Shown here: positions 45,638 to 54,705 of the stretch, one piece after another
Numbering within the stretch: position 1 is the stretch's first letter
Layout: each line of letters begins with the position of its first letter
NCBI RefSeq assembly: GCF_013376415.1
Contig: NZ_WYET01000007.1
Coordinates: 310,001 to 374,000 of the forward strand
DNA from: Flagellimonas chongwuensis
GTDB lineage: Bacteria > Bacteroidota > Bacteroidia > Flavobacteriales > Flavobacteriaceae
DNA length: 64,000 bases
Reading direction: 5' to 3'
Made by a program: the position numbers and the translations under genes
The notes under the pieces: generated by a model
Databases searched by the model: none
The model's input: the letters and a program-made list of their open reading frames with translations, nothing else
What the model was told of the DNA's origin: nothing

Positions 45638-45728
45638 GATGCTACACTATCACAATTTAAACCTATTATCTTTTATTTAGAAAATAAAATGTATATTTAT
45701 CATGCACACAAAACTAAACAAAGTAATC

Positions 45729-47084
45729 ATGAAGCACTTTTTTCAACTTCAGGAATACACTTTGGGCAATATACTGCATCTGTTCCAAAAGTATTCCCTG
45801 TTTTTTCTTGGACTTTTCCTCTGTTCATCCATCTATGCCCAGAACGATTCCATTGCCATCATCAAGCTACTTGAAAAAGAAGGGCTTACCTGGCGTATGG
45901 GCGACAAGGAGGCCCATGCCGATTGTTGGAGGGAGCGACCTTACAGCCGCATATTGGTATCCACTGCGGATGGACGTACAATCGACGTTCCCACAAAAAC
46001 GATTATAGACCCACCATCGGATATGCCGGGCAAGGGCGGGTTTGCATTCCATACCAACCACAAAATGCGAATTGACAAAAATATTGCCTGGGTAGCACAC
46101 GATGAAGTTTCGGTCGGTACAGATGGTAAAGAGACCCTTTCCAATGAAATAAGATTTTTGGAAAAATTTGATGGCGATTGGAAGTTGGTAGGACAGTCGA
46201 ACCACTTTTACAATCATCCACCAGAAAACAAAATCGACACCACCAGTTATATTCAAACAGTGGATATTGAAACCGGTAGAATAGAGACCGTTCTCACTAT
46301 TAACGATCATTTTGAAGCACCCAACTGGCATCCAGATAATTATTTAATTGTCAACAGCAAAGGGAAACTATATACCTTGGACCTCGAAACAAAGGATTTA
46401 CAACAATTGGACACCGATTTTGCCGACCAGAGCAATAACGACCATGGTATTTCCCCAGACAGCCAATGGTTGGCCATTAGCCACAACGATATAAACGACC
46501 CCTCCCCAAAGCCATATAAGTCAGCTATTTATGTACTTCCTATTGAAGGTGGTAAACCTAGAAGGGTTACCTCCGAAGTAATGTCCTTTTGGCATGGTTG
46601 GTCGCCGGACGGAAAACGATTGGCCTATTGTGCCGAGCGAAACGGTAATTACGATGTGTATTCCATAAGCGTTGATGGCGGTAAAGAAAAAAGATTGACC
46701 ACGGCCGAAGGTTTGGACGATGGCCCGGACTATTCACCCGATGGAAAGTACATCTACTACAACTCCTACAAATCTGGTCATATGCAGATATGGCGCATGA
46801 ACACCAATGGCAAAAAACAGGAGCAGTTGACCTTTGACGAAAACTCAAATTGGTTCCCGCACCCATCTCCTGATGGAAAATGGATTGTGTATATTGCATA
46901 CACTTCTGACCAAAAACAAAACCATCTATTTGGAAAGCAGGTCAAACTAAGGTTGATGAACGTTGAAACAAAGGACATAAAGGATATTACACCGGTTTTC
47001 TTTGGTGGACAAGGCACCATAAATGTACCCTCTTGGAGTCCAGACAGCAAAAAATTGGCCTTTGTAAGCTATTCCGTCAACTAA
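45729..47084 (+). CDS. Secreted NTF2-like plus PD40 beta-propeller protein
   Basis: A 451-residue protein. The frame is open to an ATG at 45702, but ATG 45729 (MKHFFQLQEY) gives a sensible leader with cleavage near SSIYAQ. Residues ~27-150 look like a SnoaL/NTF2-like domain (LLEKEGLTWRMGDKEAHADCW ... FDGDWKLVGQSNHF). From ~170 come TolB-type PD40 repeats (WSPDGKRLAYCAERNGNYDVYS, YSPDGKYIYYNSYKSG, PSPDGKWIVYIA), forming a propeller. Function unknown; it may bind a sugar-derived ligand in the periplasm. It is followed after 24 nt by a Gfo/Idh/MocA oxidoreductase and is divergent to the Nudix regulator. Confidence 0.8.
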   Translation: MKHFFQLQEYTLGNILHLFQKYSLFFLGLFLCSSIYAQNDSIAIIKLLEKEGLTWRMGDKEAHADCWRERPYSRILVSTADGRTIDVPTKTIIDPPSDMPGKGGFAFHTNHKMRIDKNIAWVAHDEVSVGTDGKETLSNEIRFLEKFDGDWKLVGQSNHFYNHPPENKIDTTSYIQTVDIETGRIETVLTINDHFEAPNWHPDNYLIVNSKGKLYTLDLETKDLQQLDTDFADQSNNDHGISPDSQWLAISHNDINDPSPKPYKSAIYVLPIEGGKPRRVTSEVMSFWHGWSPDGKRLAYCAERNGNYDVYSISVDGGKEKRLTTAEGLDDGPDYSPDGKYIYYNSYKSGHMQIWRMNTNGKKQEQLTFDENSNWFPHPSPDGKWIVYIAYTSDQKQNHLFGKQVKLRLMNVETKDIKDITPVFFGGQGTINVPSWSPDSKKLAFVSYSVN

Positions 47085-47108
47085 AAAAACCTCTAATTAT
47101 CAAAGCAC

Positions 47109-48509
47109 ATGAAAAACAACAATCAAAACAAACGACGAAAATTTTTACGGCAAATCGGGGCCACAACTTTGGCCTCGGCAGCCACACCATTTGCATCCTT
47201 TGCGGCAAAGGCTAAAGCTGAGGAACGCATTTTGAGATATGACCGAACATTTTCCAATAACGATACGGTACGAATCGGGGTAATAGGATACGGGGTACAA
47301 GGTCATTTTGATTTAAGAACTGCCCTACAGGTTCCCGGTGTTGAACTTGCAGGTATCTGCGATATTTATAAAAGTAGATTGGTACGGGCCCAAGAAGAGT
47401 TCGGAAAGGACCTGTATGTCACTAGAAGCTACAAGGACCTTTTGGACAAGGAAGATATTGATGCCGTTCTTATCTGTACTACCGATGTATGGCACTCCCA
47501 AATTACATTGGATGCCCTTGCCAAAGGCAAGCACATTTACTTGGAAAAACCGATGATGCACAAAATTGAGGAAGGTTACCCAATGATGAAAGCCGCGGAC
47601 AAATCCGGTAAAGTTTTTCAGGTGGGGAGCCAACGAGTGAGCAGCGTGGGCTATGCAAAGGCCAAAGAGCTTTTGGCGGCCGGTGAAATTGGCGACCTAA
47701 ATATGGTACAAGCTGCCTGGGACCGCCAAAGTTCCATAGGGTCTTGGGAATACACCATCCCGGATGATGCCAGCGCGGAAACCACAGATTGGGATACATT
47801 CACAGAGGTTACGGAAAAAATGGAGTTCGATGCAAAAAAATTCTTCTGGTGGAGAGCATATAAAGAATTTGGAACAGGTGTGGCCGGTGACCTCTACATT
47901 CATTTATTGAGCGGCACACATTTTATCACTAATTCCAAAGGACCGGAAGATATCTACAGTACCGGACAGTTCAGCTATTGGAACGATGGTAGGAACATGC
48001 CCGATGTTATGTCCGGGGTAATGCAATATCCAAAAAGCGAAGAGCACCCGGCGTTTCAATTAAACCTACGGGTAAACTTTATCAGTGGTACGGGAGGTCA
48101 AGAAGTTATCCAATTGATAGGCTCCGAAGGCACCATCACCATTGACCGTAATGATATTATTGTCAGTTACAGCAAAATGCCCGAGGCTCCAGGTTTTGGA
48201 GGATACGATTCCGTATTCACCTTTCCGGAAGCCATGCAAGAGCGCATGCAAGCCGCATACAACTCCAAATGGACTGAAGCACAGCAAAAAAGACATCCAA
48301 AAGGCGACGTTATCCACAAAGCGCCAGATGGATATAGCGACCATTTAGATCATTTTACCAATTTCTTTGATGCCATAAGAGACGGTAAAAAGGTGGTGGA
48401 AGACGCGGAGTTTGGTTTTAGGGCCGCTGCACCTGCCCTAGCCTGCAATACCAGCTATTTTGATAAGAAGATTATGCACTGGGATCCCCTTAAAATGAAA
48501 TTGGTATAA
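47109..48509 (+). CDS. Gfo/Idh/MocA oxidoreductase with Tat leader
   Basis: A 466-residue protein. The leader has twin arginines (RRKFLRQIGATTLASA) and an Ala-rich stretch, typical of exported Bacteroidota Gfo/Idh/MocA proteins that carry NAD(P) through Tat folded. The NAD-binding Rossmann motif IGVIGYGVQGHFD lies at residues ~55-68 and the EKPMMHKIEE motif at about 155. The C-terminal domain is GFO_IDH_MocA-like. It probably oxidises or reduces a sugar derivative together with the PD40 protein and under the Nudix regulator. Confidence 0.88.
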   Translation: MKNNNQNKRRKFLRQIGATTLASAATPFASFAAKAKAEERILRYDRTFSNNDTVRIGVIGYGVQGHFDLRTALQVPGVELAGICDIYKSRLVRAQEEFGKDLYVTRSYKDLLDKEDIDAVLICTTDVWHSQITLDALAKGKHIYLEKPMMHKIEEGYPMMKAADKSGKVFQVGSQRVSSVGYAKAKELLAAGEIGDLNMVQAAWDRQSSIGSWEYTIPDDASAETTDWDTFTEVTEKMEFDAKKFFWWRAYKEFGTGVAGDLYIHLLSGTHFITNSKGPEDIYSTGQFSYWNDGRNMPDVMSGVMQYPKSEEHPAFQLNLRVNFISGTGGQEVIQLIGSEGTITIDRNDIIVSYSKMPEAPGFGGYDSVFTFPEAMQERMQAAYNSKWTEAQQKRHPKGDVIHKAPDGYSDHLDHFTNFFDAIRDGKKVVEDAEFGFRAAAPALACNTSYFDKKIMHWDPLKMKLV

Positions 48510-48707
48510 AATAATTTCCCCACCATCTTTTGGAAAGAAAAAGGAGGCAATAGGATAGTTTTTCATTGGTATCTCGGATTGTTTTATCATTGTTTGGATT
48601 AGCCTATTGTCTTCACCAAAAGTTATTTTTATACTAAAAACCTTAACTAAGCTTTGTTGCCCTCCAACTTATTGATATATTTGCATGTTTCAATATATTA
48701 TAGCATT

Positions 48708-48977
48708 TTGAACTTAAAACAAATAGAACGGATTTCGAAAGCGCTCAGTGATGTTAATCGCTTAAAAATTGTCCAGGCCATCCAGTCTTGCGATGGCAAA
48801 CTGGAATGCAGTACTATCACCGCCTCTTTGAACCTATCGCAGCCATCCGTAAGCCATCACATAAAAAAATTGGTAGATGCCGATTTGATAGAGCCCCAAA
48901 AAGAAGGTAGGTTCTACTTTTATACCCTAAACCATGAGGTTATGGAAAGTTATTTGTCATCACTCAAAAAGCTATAA
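48708..48977 (+). CDS. ArsR-family winged-helix regulator
   Basis: An 89-residue repressor of the ArsR/SmtB family (NLKQIERISKALSDVNRLKIV, recognition helix in LSQPSVSHHIKKLVDADLIE, wing KEGRFYFYTLN). No ATG is in frame upstream; TTG at 48708 is the natural start. A longer version would need a TTG at 48654 with an unrelated N-terminus. No Cys-x-Cys metal motif is present in helix 3, so a metal signal is not evident. It precedes the luciferase-like gene by 35 nt and is probably its regulator. Confidence 0.83.
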   Translation: MNLKQIERISKALSDVNRLKIVQAIQSCDGKLECSTITASLNLSQPSVSHHIKKLVDADLIEPQKEGRFYFYTLNHEVMESYLSSLKKL

Positions 48978-49012
48978 TTTTATTTCAAAAATATATCGAT
49001 ACATATAAATAT

Positions 49013-50056
49013 ATGGATTCAAAAAAAATTGCGTACTCTATTTTAGAATTGGCTGTTCTCCCAAAAGGAAGCACCATCAACCAAGTCTATAAAAATACCG
49101 TCGCATTGGCCCAAAAAGCGGAAGGGTTGGGCTATGAAAGAATGTGGTTTGCAGAGCACCACAATATGCCAGCGATTACCAGTAGCGCCCCTGAGATATT
49201 GATCGGCCATGTGGCCGAAGCCACTACAAGTCTTCGATTGGGCTCCGGAGGTATCATGTTGCCCAACCACTCCCCTTTTGTGGTAACTGAACGTTTTGGG
49301 ACATTGGCAAACCTATACCCAAATCGTATTGACCTTGGTCTGGGAAGGGCTCCCGGCACCGACCAACCTACGGCGCATGCCATAAATCCCGGTTTTATTG
49401 AAGCCACTCATTCCTTTCCCAAGGATATTGAACAGATCCAACAATATTTTTCGCCCACTAACCAAGATTCAAAAATTAGAGTTCCGCTGGCCGAGGGAAT
49501 GGATGTACCCATCTACATTTTAGGCTCAAGCACCAGTAGCGCCCGATTGGCCGCCCAGAAAGGGTTACCCTATGCATTTGCAAGTCATTTTGCCACGGCA
49601 CAACTGTTCAATGCGCTCGAAATTTACAGAGATCAATTTCAACCCTCGGAGGCATTGCAAAAGCCTTACGTTATTGCTGGAATTAACGCAGTAGTCGCTG
49701 AAACGGATGAGCAAGCAGAGCGTTTGTACACTTCTGCCTTAAGAATGGTCATAAATATATTGTCCGGCACGCAAACGCAGTTTATAGAACCTCCTACGGA
49801 GATGAGCACTAGTTTACAGGAGGTACGACAGCATCCTGCCATTATGCAAATGACTCGCTACAGTTTTGTTGGAAGCAAGGAAACCGTAAAAAAGCAGGTA
49901 GAAAAATTTATTGGGCAAACCCAGGTCGATGAAGTAATTGTCTCTTCCATGATGTATGATAGCGATGACCGTATAAAATCGGCAAGATTGTTTGCTGAGA
50001 TCATGAAGGACATCAATGAAAATGCCGAAATTGCCAAAACATCATCTTCATTTTAG
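49013..50056 (+). CDS. Luciferase-like flavin monooxygenase
   Basis: A 347-residue LLM-class oxidoreductase of the MsnO8/YceB type, using FMNH2 or F420-like chemistry on a TIM barrel. Conserved segments are LGYERMWFAEHHNMP, IGHVAEATTSLRLGSGGIMLPNHSP, RIDLGLGRAPGTDQ and ILGSSTSSARLAAQKGLPYAFASHF. It lies between an ArsR regulator and an SBF-type transporter on one strand. The substrate is unknown. Confidence 0.9.
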   Translation: MDSKKIAYSILELAVLPKGSTINQVYKNTVALAQKAEGLGYERMWFAEHHNMPAITSSAPEILIGHVAEATTSLRLGSGGIMLPNHSPFVVTERFGTLANLYPNRIDLGLGRAPGTDQPTAHAINPGFIEATHSFPKDIEQIQQYFSPTNQDSKIRVPLAEGMDVPIYILGSSTSSARLAAQKGLPYAFASHFATAQLFNALEIYRDQFQPSEALQKPYVIAGINAVVAETDEQAERLYTSALRMVINILSGTQTQFIEPPTEMSTSLQEVRQHPAIMQMTRYSFVGSKETVKKQVEKFIGQTQVDEVIVSSMMYDSDDRIKSARLFAEIMKDINENAEIAKTSSSF

Positions 50057-50152
50057 CTTTTTGGCCAAGAATAGCTTTCCTTTTTTATAACGTATACTGA
50101 AACCAACCATTAAAAAGACAAGCATCAATAGCCGGCATTCCAAAGAGAACGT

Positions 50153-51151
50153 ATGAAAAGATTGATCAAAATTGACAAATTTGTGGTAGGTATAATCCTC
50201 GCAATACTACTGGCCTACTTTTTCCCTGGTCTTGCCAATAGTGAAAGTGCGGTTCCGTTAGATACTATTTCAGGAATCGGGATATCGCTCATTTTCTTTT
50301 TTTATGGACTAAAACTCAATCCCGAAAAAATAAGGCACGGATTAAAAAATTGGCGTTTGCACATTATGGTGCAATCCTTCGTTTTCCTAATTTTCCCATT
50401 ATTGGTGATTATTTTCTACCCACTGTTCAAGTCGAGCGATTATTTACATATCTGGCTTGCCTTCTTGTTTATGGCCGCACTTCCCTCTACCGTTTCCTCC
50501 TCGGTGGTGATGGTTTCCATTGCAAAGGGGAATATTCCTGCGGCAATTTTCAATGCAAGCATATCAGGATTGATCGGCATTGTGGTAACGCCACTGTGGA
50601 TGGGTATTTTCTTGGAACATCAATCAGGTGATTTTAGCCTATTGGATGTCTATACCAGTTTGATATTACAGATTCTATTGCCCGTATTTCTTGGATTGTT
50701 ACTACATCGATATTTGGGCGGGTTTGCTACACGATATAATGGTTATCTGACCCTTTTTGATAAGTTGGTGATTCTATTGATCATATATAAAAGTTTTGTG
50801 CACTCTTTTGAAGATGGAATATTTAACTCGGTGAAATTGGAGCAACTGGTCCTAATCTACTCAGGTGTACTTGTCCTATTCTTCTTGGTTTACTTTGTCA
50901 TAGGCCGGGCTTCCAAACTACTTAAGTTTTCTACAGAGGACACCATTACAGCACAGTTTTGCGGCACCAAAAAATCCTTGGTACATGGAACCGTTTTCTC
51001 GAGTATCTTGTTTCCCGCTTCTTTTTCGATAGGGATAATTTTATTGCCGTTGATGCTTTTTCACGTGACACAGATTTTCATCATCAGTATTGTTGCCAGT
51101 AAAGTCTCCAAACGTAATGATACTGGGGAAATAGTCACCTCTAATCAATAA
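50153..51151 (+). CDS. SBF-like (bile acid:sodium symporter family) transporter
   Basis: A 332-residue protein with nine to ten predicted helices of the SBF-like (YfeH) group, including the conserved TM4 stretch with SSVVMVSIAKGNIPAAIFNASISG and the TM9 segment TAQFCGTKKSLVHG. The family exports or imports organic anions, sometimes arsenicals; no Cys motif of Acr3 is seen, so an arsenite role is not supported. It follows the luciferase-like gene by 96 nt on the same strand. Confidence 0.85.
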   Translation: MKRLIKIDKFVVGIILAILLAYFFPGLANSESAVPLDTISGIGISLIFFFYGLKLNPEKIRHGLKNWRLHIMVQSFVFLIFPLLVIIFYPLFKSSDYLHIWLAFLFMAALPSTVSSSVVMVSIAKGNIPAAIFNASISGLIGIVVTPLWMGIFLEHQSGDFSLLDVYTSLILQILLPVFLGLLLHRYLGGFATRYNGYLTLFDKLVILLIIYKSFVHSFEDGIFNSVKLEQLVLIYSGVLVLFFLVYFVIGRASKLLKFSTEDTITAQFCGTKKSLVHGTVFSSILFPASFSIGIILLPLMLFHVTQIFIISIVASKVSKRNDTGEIVTSNQ

Positions 51152-51207
51152 AGCAAACAGCACGGCATAAGCGTAACAACCACTTTTTGGGGTAAACAGG
51201 TTGCCAT

Positions 51208-51435
51208 TTAATCAATGGAGTCTTGATTCGTGGAATCAGTCTTTATGGCGGTACTATCTGTTGCTTTATCGGATTCGGACCACTCCTTGTACTTTTCCAT
51301 GCTTTCGGTTTGACTTTCTTTGACCTCCCTTAGCTCCTCTCCCTGTTTTGGGTGATTCAATTTTTTTTCCCGGCAGGAAGTGGCAAGAGCCATCAAAATG
51401 GATAATGCGAGCAATAAACCATACTTTTTCATCAT
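51208..51435 (-). CDS. Small hypothetical lipoprotein
   Basis: 75 residues: MMKKYGLLLALSILMALATSC lipobox leader (Cys21), followed by a Ser/Thr/Lys/Glu-rich hydrophilic tail (EKYKEWSESDKATDST). The open frame extends to 51546 but that portion has no leader, so ATG 51435 is chosen. No recognised domain. The composition suggests a surface or periplasmic spacer-like lipoprotein. Confidence 0.65.
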   Translation of the reverse strand: MMKKYGLLLALSILMALATSCREKKLNHPKQGEELREVKESQTESMEKYKEWSESDKATDSTAIKTDSTNQDSID

Positions 51436-51675
51436 TTTGTTTTTTAGGATTCTACAGAAAAATAATATGTCTTTCTCTTGAACATGGTTCTTATCCGTTC
51501 GAAAATTATCTTGATTCAAATAACTACATAAACTACTGTTAATCAATTAGAAATGAATCAATTTTTTCTTGGAAAAAGCAACTATTTCCCTTCAATCTCC
51601 AGTACCTTGAAACTGTAACAAGAGCTGGATGTTTCCAGTTTTATTTTAAAAGAAGTATTAACAAAAAAACACATT

Positions 51676-52209
51676 ATGAAAACTTTGAAAACAATAACCG
51701 TATTGGCAGCTTTTTTAGTTGCTTTCGGAACTTTTGCCCAAAACAGCAAGGACAAACAAATTATTGAAGATGCCAAAAAGGCTAAAAAACAGCTCATTGC
51801 AAAAGATGCTGGACTTAAAAAGTTCTTTGAGACATCCACAGGGTATGTAATTTTCCCAAATGTTGGTGAAGGTGGATTTATCTTAGGAGGTGCTTCGGGA
51901 AACGGAGTGGTATATGAGAACGGGAAGAAAGTAGGAATGGCCGACATGAAAAAGATTGATGTTGGGCTCCAAGCAGGAGGCCAGGCTTTGACCGAAGTTA
52001 TCTTTTTTGAAACAGAAGACGCTTTAAACGAGTTTAAAACCGGAAGCTATGCTTTTTCGGGCGACCTTTCTGCCATTGCCGTAAAATCCGGGGTTTCCAA
52101 AAACGCAGATTATGACGATGGCGTGGTCGTATTTGCCATGCCTAAAGCGGGACTTATGGCAGATGCCTCTATCGGTGGGCAGAAATTTGAATATGTTCCT
52201 TTTCAATAG
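51676..52209 (+). CDS. SYLF (YSC84-like) domain protein
   Basis: A 177-residue secreted protein with leader MKTLKTITVLAAFLVAFGTFA and a SYLF/Ysc84 lipid-binding domain (GYVIFPNVGEGGFILGGASGNGVVYENG ... YDDGVVVFAMPKAGLMADASIGGQKF). Such proteins are often found among general stress genes. It is followed at once by a strong terminator and stands alone. Confidence 0.85.
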   Translation: MKTLKTITVLAAFLVAFGTFAQNSKDKQIIEDAKKAKKQLIAKDAGLKKFFETSTGYVIFPNVGEGGFILGGASGNGVVYENGKKVGMADMKKIDVGLQAGGQALTEVIFFETEDALNEFKTGSYAFSGDLSAIAVKSGVSKNADYDDGVVVFAMPKAGLMADASIGGQKFEYVPFQ

Positions 52210-52228
52210 GATGTAACACATAGCTATC

Positions 52229-52263
52229 AAAAAAGGTCGGTATTTCTACCGACCTTTTTTTTT
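52229..52263. terminator. Rho-independent terminator, bidirectional in form
   Basis: GGTCGGTA (52235-52242), loop TTTC, TACCGACC (52247-52254) form an 8-bp perfect stem flanked by five A upstream and a T-run downstream. It ends the SYLF gene; the A-run makes it also suitable for the opposite strand. Confidence 0.9.
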
Positions 52264-52310
52264 ACCTAGAATCAAACTTATGGTTTGATCTTGGCATCCG
52301 AATATACGTT

Positions 52311-52805
52311 CTATAAGTTCACAAATCCTTTTTCACCGGAACTGGAGGACACATTGCTTTCCTCGGCATTAAAGAAAGGTACTAACTTACTGTTCTCATT
52401 ATCCCAAAAAAAGGCATTTTCCATATTAACACTGATAAGTGTAAGGTCGGGGTCTTCCTTACCTTCGAACCAATTGAGCAAATGATGGTTCCATAGTTCC
52501 TCTTTCTTCTGCTCGGCTATAATATGTGTAGCATTTCCAAAAATGGACAAGTATTGCTGCTTGTTATCATCATTATAGATTATCTGAACCCGGTTGTCTT
52601 TCTCAATATCCTTAAAAAGTCCACTATCCTTGGAAACAAAGAACCAAAGATCTCCTTTTTCATCCATTTGTTGGACGGTCATCGGGCATACCGAAAATGG
52701 TATGGTATTTAAATTACTGGCCATCATCACAGTTTTCTGTTCATCTATCAAAGTCCGTACTTTTCGGAGTCCTTCCTCATTCTTCATATAATTTCTCTTG
52801 TTCAT
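52311..52805 (-). CDS. Pyridoxamine 5'-phosphate oxidase-like general stress protein
   Basis: A 164-residue split beta-barrel flavin-binding protein of the general stress (PNPOx-like, GSP26) type: segments VRTLIDEQKTVMMASNL, SVCPMTVQQMDEKGDLWFFVSKDSG and NDDNKQQYLSIFGNATHI. The start could be ATG 52805 or 52787 (MKNEEG). Likely binds FMN or F420; exact role unknown. Next to other stress genes (SYLF, CsbD, DUF2383-like) in this region. Confidence 0.85.
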   Translation of the reverse strand: MNKRNYMKNEEGLRKVRTLIDEQKTVMMASNLNTIPFSVCPMTVQQMDEKGDLWFFVSKDSGLFKDIEKDNRVQIIYNDDNKQQYLSIFGNATHIIAEQKKEELWNHHLLNWFEGKEDPDLTLISVNMENAFFWDNENSKLVPFFNAEESNVSSSSGEKGFVNL

Positions 52806-53192
52806 TGTTTTTATTTTTATGTATTATTGATTCAGTTATATCATCCGGTCAAAAAGTTTTCTTACCATATTTTATCTACTGGCTTTGCTCCGACCATCAT
52901 CCTATACTTTAGTTTGGTCATTGCATATGGATGATTTCATAAATCTAACCGAAATACAACTGTTGGCTTTGCTCTTTAGATAAGATGTTGGACGTAATCA
53001 ATTAAATCGCGATATTCCCATTCCCGATTCAATGTGTTCACATTCATGATTTTGCCGACATACATCCACCATATACGGCAATCTTTCAACCAGTAACGTC
53101 AAAAAGTCCGTCGTCTGTGCTTTATATTAATGCTCAACGGTACTGGGAAGCGGTACCATCCAAATGAATTTTTAACCTTTAAAAAAATAGTT
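52806..53192. other. Intergenic region with possible decayed reading frame
   Basis: 387 bases without a supported gene. On the minus strand about 40 codons are open between two stops (about 52981-53100), translating to a Trp-rich string ending RDLIDYVQHLI. This might be a remnant of a lost gene but could be chance. An 11-nt string TGGCTTTGCTC occurs twice (52880-52890 and 52964-52974). Confidence 0.4.
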
Positions 53193-53333
53193 ATGAGTAT
53201 TGCAGATAAAAGAAAATTTAAACGAAAAGTAAAACAGAATAATCCAACAAACCCTACTGGTAACACCAATATCGATACGAACAAATTTGATATTGATGAG
53301 AATACTATTAAAAAACAGCAGAATAAAGAATAA
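53193..53333 (+). CDS. Small basic hypothetical protein
   Basis: 46 residues starting MSIADKRKFKRKVKQNNPTN, polar and basic, with Asn/Lys/Asp repeats and no hydrophobic segment. It is preceded by an A-rich stretch and followed by a strong terminator 26 nt after its stop, which supports a real transcription unit. A longer start at 53130 is open but less likely. No family recognised. Confidence 0.55.
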   Translation: MSIADKRKFKRKVKQNNPTNPTGNTNIDTNKFDIDENTIKKQQNKE

Positions 53334-53358
53334 TAAAAATAACTGTTAGTAGGTTAAG

Positions 53359-53388
53359 AAAAAAGCTCTCGTAAAGAGAGCTTTTTTT
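53359..53388. terminator. Rho-independent terminator
   Basis: AGCTCTC (53364-53370), loop GTAAA, GAGAGCT (53376-53382), preceded by six A and followed by a T-run. It ends the small gene 53193-53333. Confidence 0.88.
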
Positions 53389-53429
53389 AATGTTAATAAG
53401 TCCCGCAAGGATACTTTAATAATAAATGG

Positions 53430-53447
53430 ATAACATAGTTATGTTAT
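53430..53447. repeat. Palindrome 1 downstream of AraC-type gene
   Basis: ATAACATAGTTATGTTAT: 8-bp arms with a 2-nt centre. It shares AACAT/ATGTT half-sites with the next palindrome 31 nt away. Confidence 0.55.
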
Positions 53448-53460
53448 GAATATATAGAGA

Positions 53461-53478
53461 TACAACATTAATGTTGTA
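53461..53478. repeat. Palindrome 2 downstream of AraC-type gene
   Basis: TACAACATTAATGTTGTA: an 18-nt perfect palindrome, 6 nt from the stop codon of the AraC-type gene. No T-run, so a terminator is unlikely; a protein-binding pair is possible. Confidence 0.55.
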
Positions 53479-53484
53479 ATTATT

Positions 53485-54507
53485 TTATGCTGAAATAGCA
53501 AAGCTTCTCTGTTTGTCCTTATACTCTTTGGGACTACAGTTATATTTTGCTTTAAAGATTTTTGAAAAATAACTTCTACTGATAAAACCAATGCTGTAAA
53601 CAACCTCGGAGATGTTCATATCGGTGGTCTTGATTAGATTCTCTGCCAATCGTACCCTAACATCCCTTATATAGTCCGTTACCGTGGTTCCGTGCATCAT
53701 TTTAAAGCCCTCTTGCAATTTGGAAGGCGATAAACCTCCTTTTTTACAGAGATATGCTACAGATAGTTGTTTTTCGGGATAGTTGTTGATAAAGACGGAC
53801 AATTCCCTTACAACCTCTCTTTCCTTTTTGGTCAATGAAGATTCTTGTACCGTCGCATTCTTAAGGTCATCGGAATGCTGCTGAATCTCTAGGGCCAAGA
53901 TTAAATGCACCAATCCTTCAATCATTAGTTTTCTTGCAATTCCGGTCACGGATACGGTGTTTATTTGACGTACCTTTTCCGCTACTTTTAGGTTGTAAGA
54001 ACCTATGTATGCAAAATTGTCCACAACATTATTCTTAAAGAACAGTTTTTGTAGCTCATGGTTTAAATGATTTTCGTTTCCCGCTCTTTTGGTAGGACTC
54101 ACAATAACAAGTATCATTTTAAGGCGCATCTCCTTCTCAAAATAGAGAACATTGTCCTGTAACGTTTTGCTTGTTAGGATACCTGTCTGAAAATTTTCCA
54201 ATTCATGTCTTTCGCCATTGGGTCCAAAGCTGTGCGACACTTGACCTTGTGAGCAATAGGCAAAACAAATTGGGGTATATTGGGTAGAACTGGCCACTAA
54301 CATAACATCTTCCGTGAATTCCATGTCAAACTCCATGTAGGATATGCCTCCTTTAAAAGAAATGCCTTTTATGAGACCTTGCCCTAATGGATTGTCTATT
54401 TCGAGAATATGCTCCTCCGCATCATGTGTTAGGTTACCTGCAAAATCTACTTGCAATTGTTCGAATACTTGATGGATTTTTGCTGTTTTTAGGGATATCG
54501 TTTTCAT
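53485..54507 (-). CDS. AraC-family regulator with uncharacterised sensor domain
   Basis: A 340-residue regulator. Residues ~1-225 form an unfamiliar sensor domain (IKGISFKGGISYMEFDMEF) that is clearly paralogous to the one in the protein at 58839-59870. Residues ~235-335 form the two AraC helix-turn-helix units (LSVAYLCKKGGLSPSKLQEG and ISEVVYSIGFISRSYFSKIF). The stretch NCSPKEYKD is the usual C-terminal signature. The start at 54507 is ATG. It is preceded by about 200 nt to the sensor kinase. Confidence 0.87.
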   Translation of the reverse strand: MKTISLKTAKIHQVFEQLQVDFAGNLTHDAEEHILEIDNPLGQGLIKGISFKGGISYMEFDMEFTEDVMLVASSTQYTPICFAYCSQGQVSHSFGPNGERHELENFQTGILTSKTLQDNVLYFEKEMRLKMILVIVSPTKRAGNENHLNHELQKLFFKNNVVDNFAYIGSYNLKVAEKVRQINTVSVTGIARKLMIEGLVHLILALEIQQHSDDLKNATVQESSLTKKEREVVRELSVFINNYPEKQLSVAYLCKKGGLSPSKLQEGFKMMHGTTVTDYIRDVRVRLAENLIKTTDMNISEVVYSIGFISRSYFSKIFKAKYNCSPKEYKDKQRSFAISA

Positions 54508-54705
54508 GGCTTATTGTGTTTTAGGTTGTTTTTTTCTATTACTGATTGATAATGAAAAATCTTGTTTTGTAAAGATCATCAACCAAGCCACAAACTATTT
54601 TATACAACTTTTGGATTCTGTTATAGAACTTTTTGATATGCCTTGAAATTGTGTTAAAAAGCTCTTAAACGAGCTTTTAGGGAGAGTTTTAGAGTGTGTA
54701 CCGGA

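Noticed and set aside
50153..51151. Arsenite efflux (Acr3) label suggested by the nearby ArsR regulator
   Set aside because: The transporter belongs to the SBF-like group without the Acr3 Cys motif, and the regulator has no metal-binding Cys pair.
52880..52974. 11-nt direct repeat TGGCTTTGCTC
   Set aside because: Too short and unsupported by flanking similarity.
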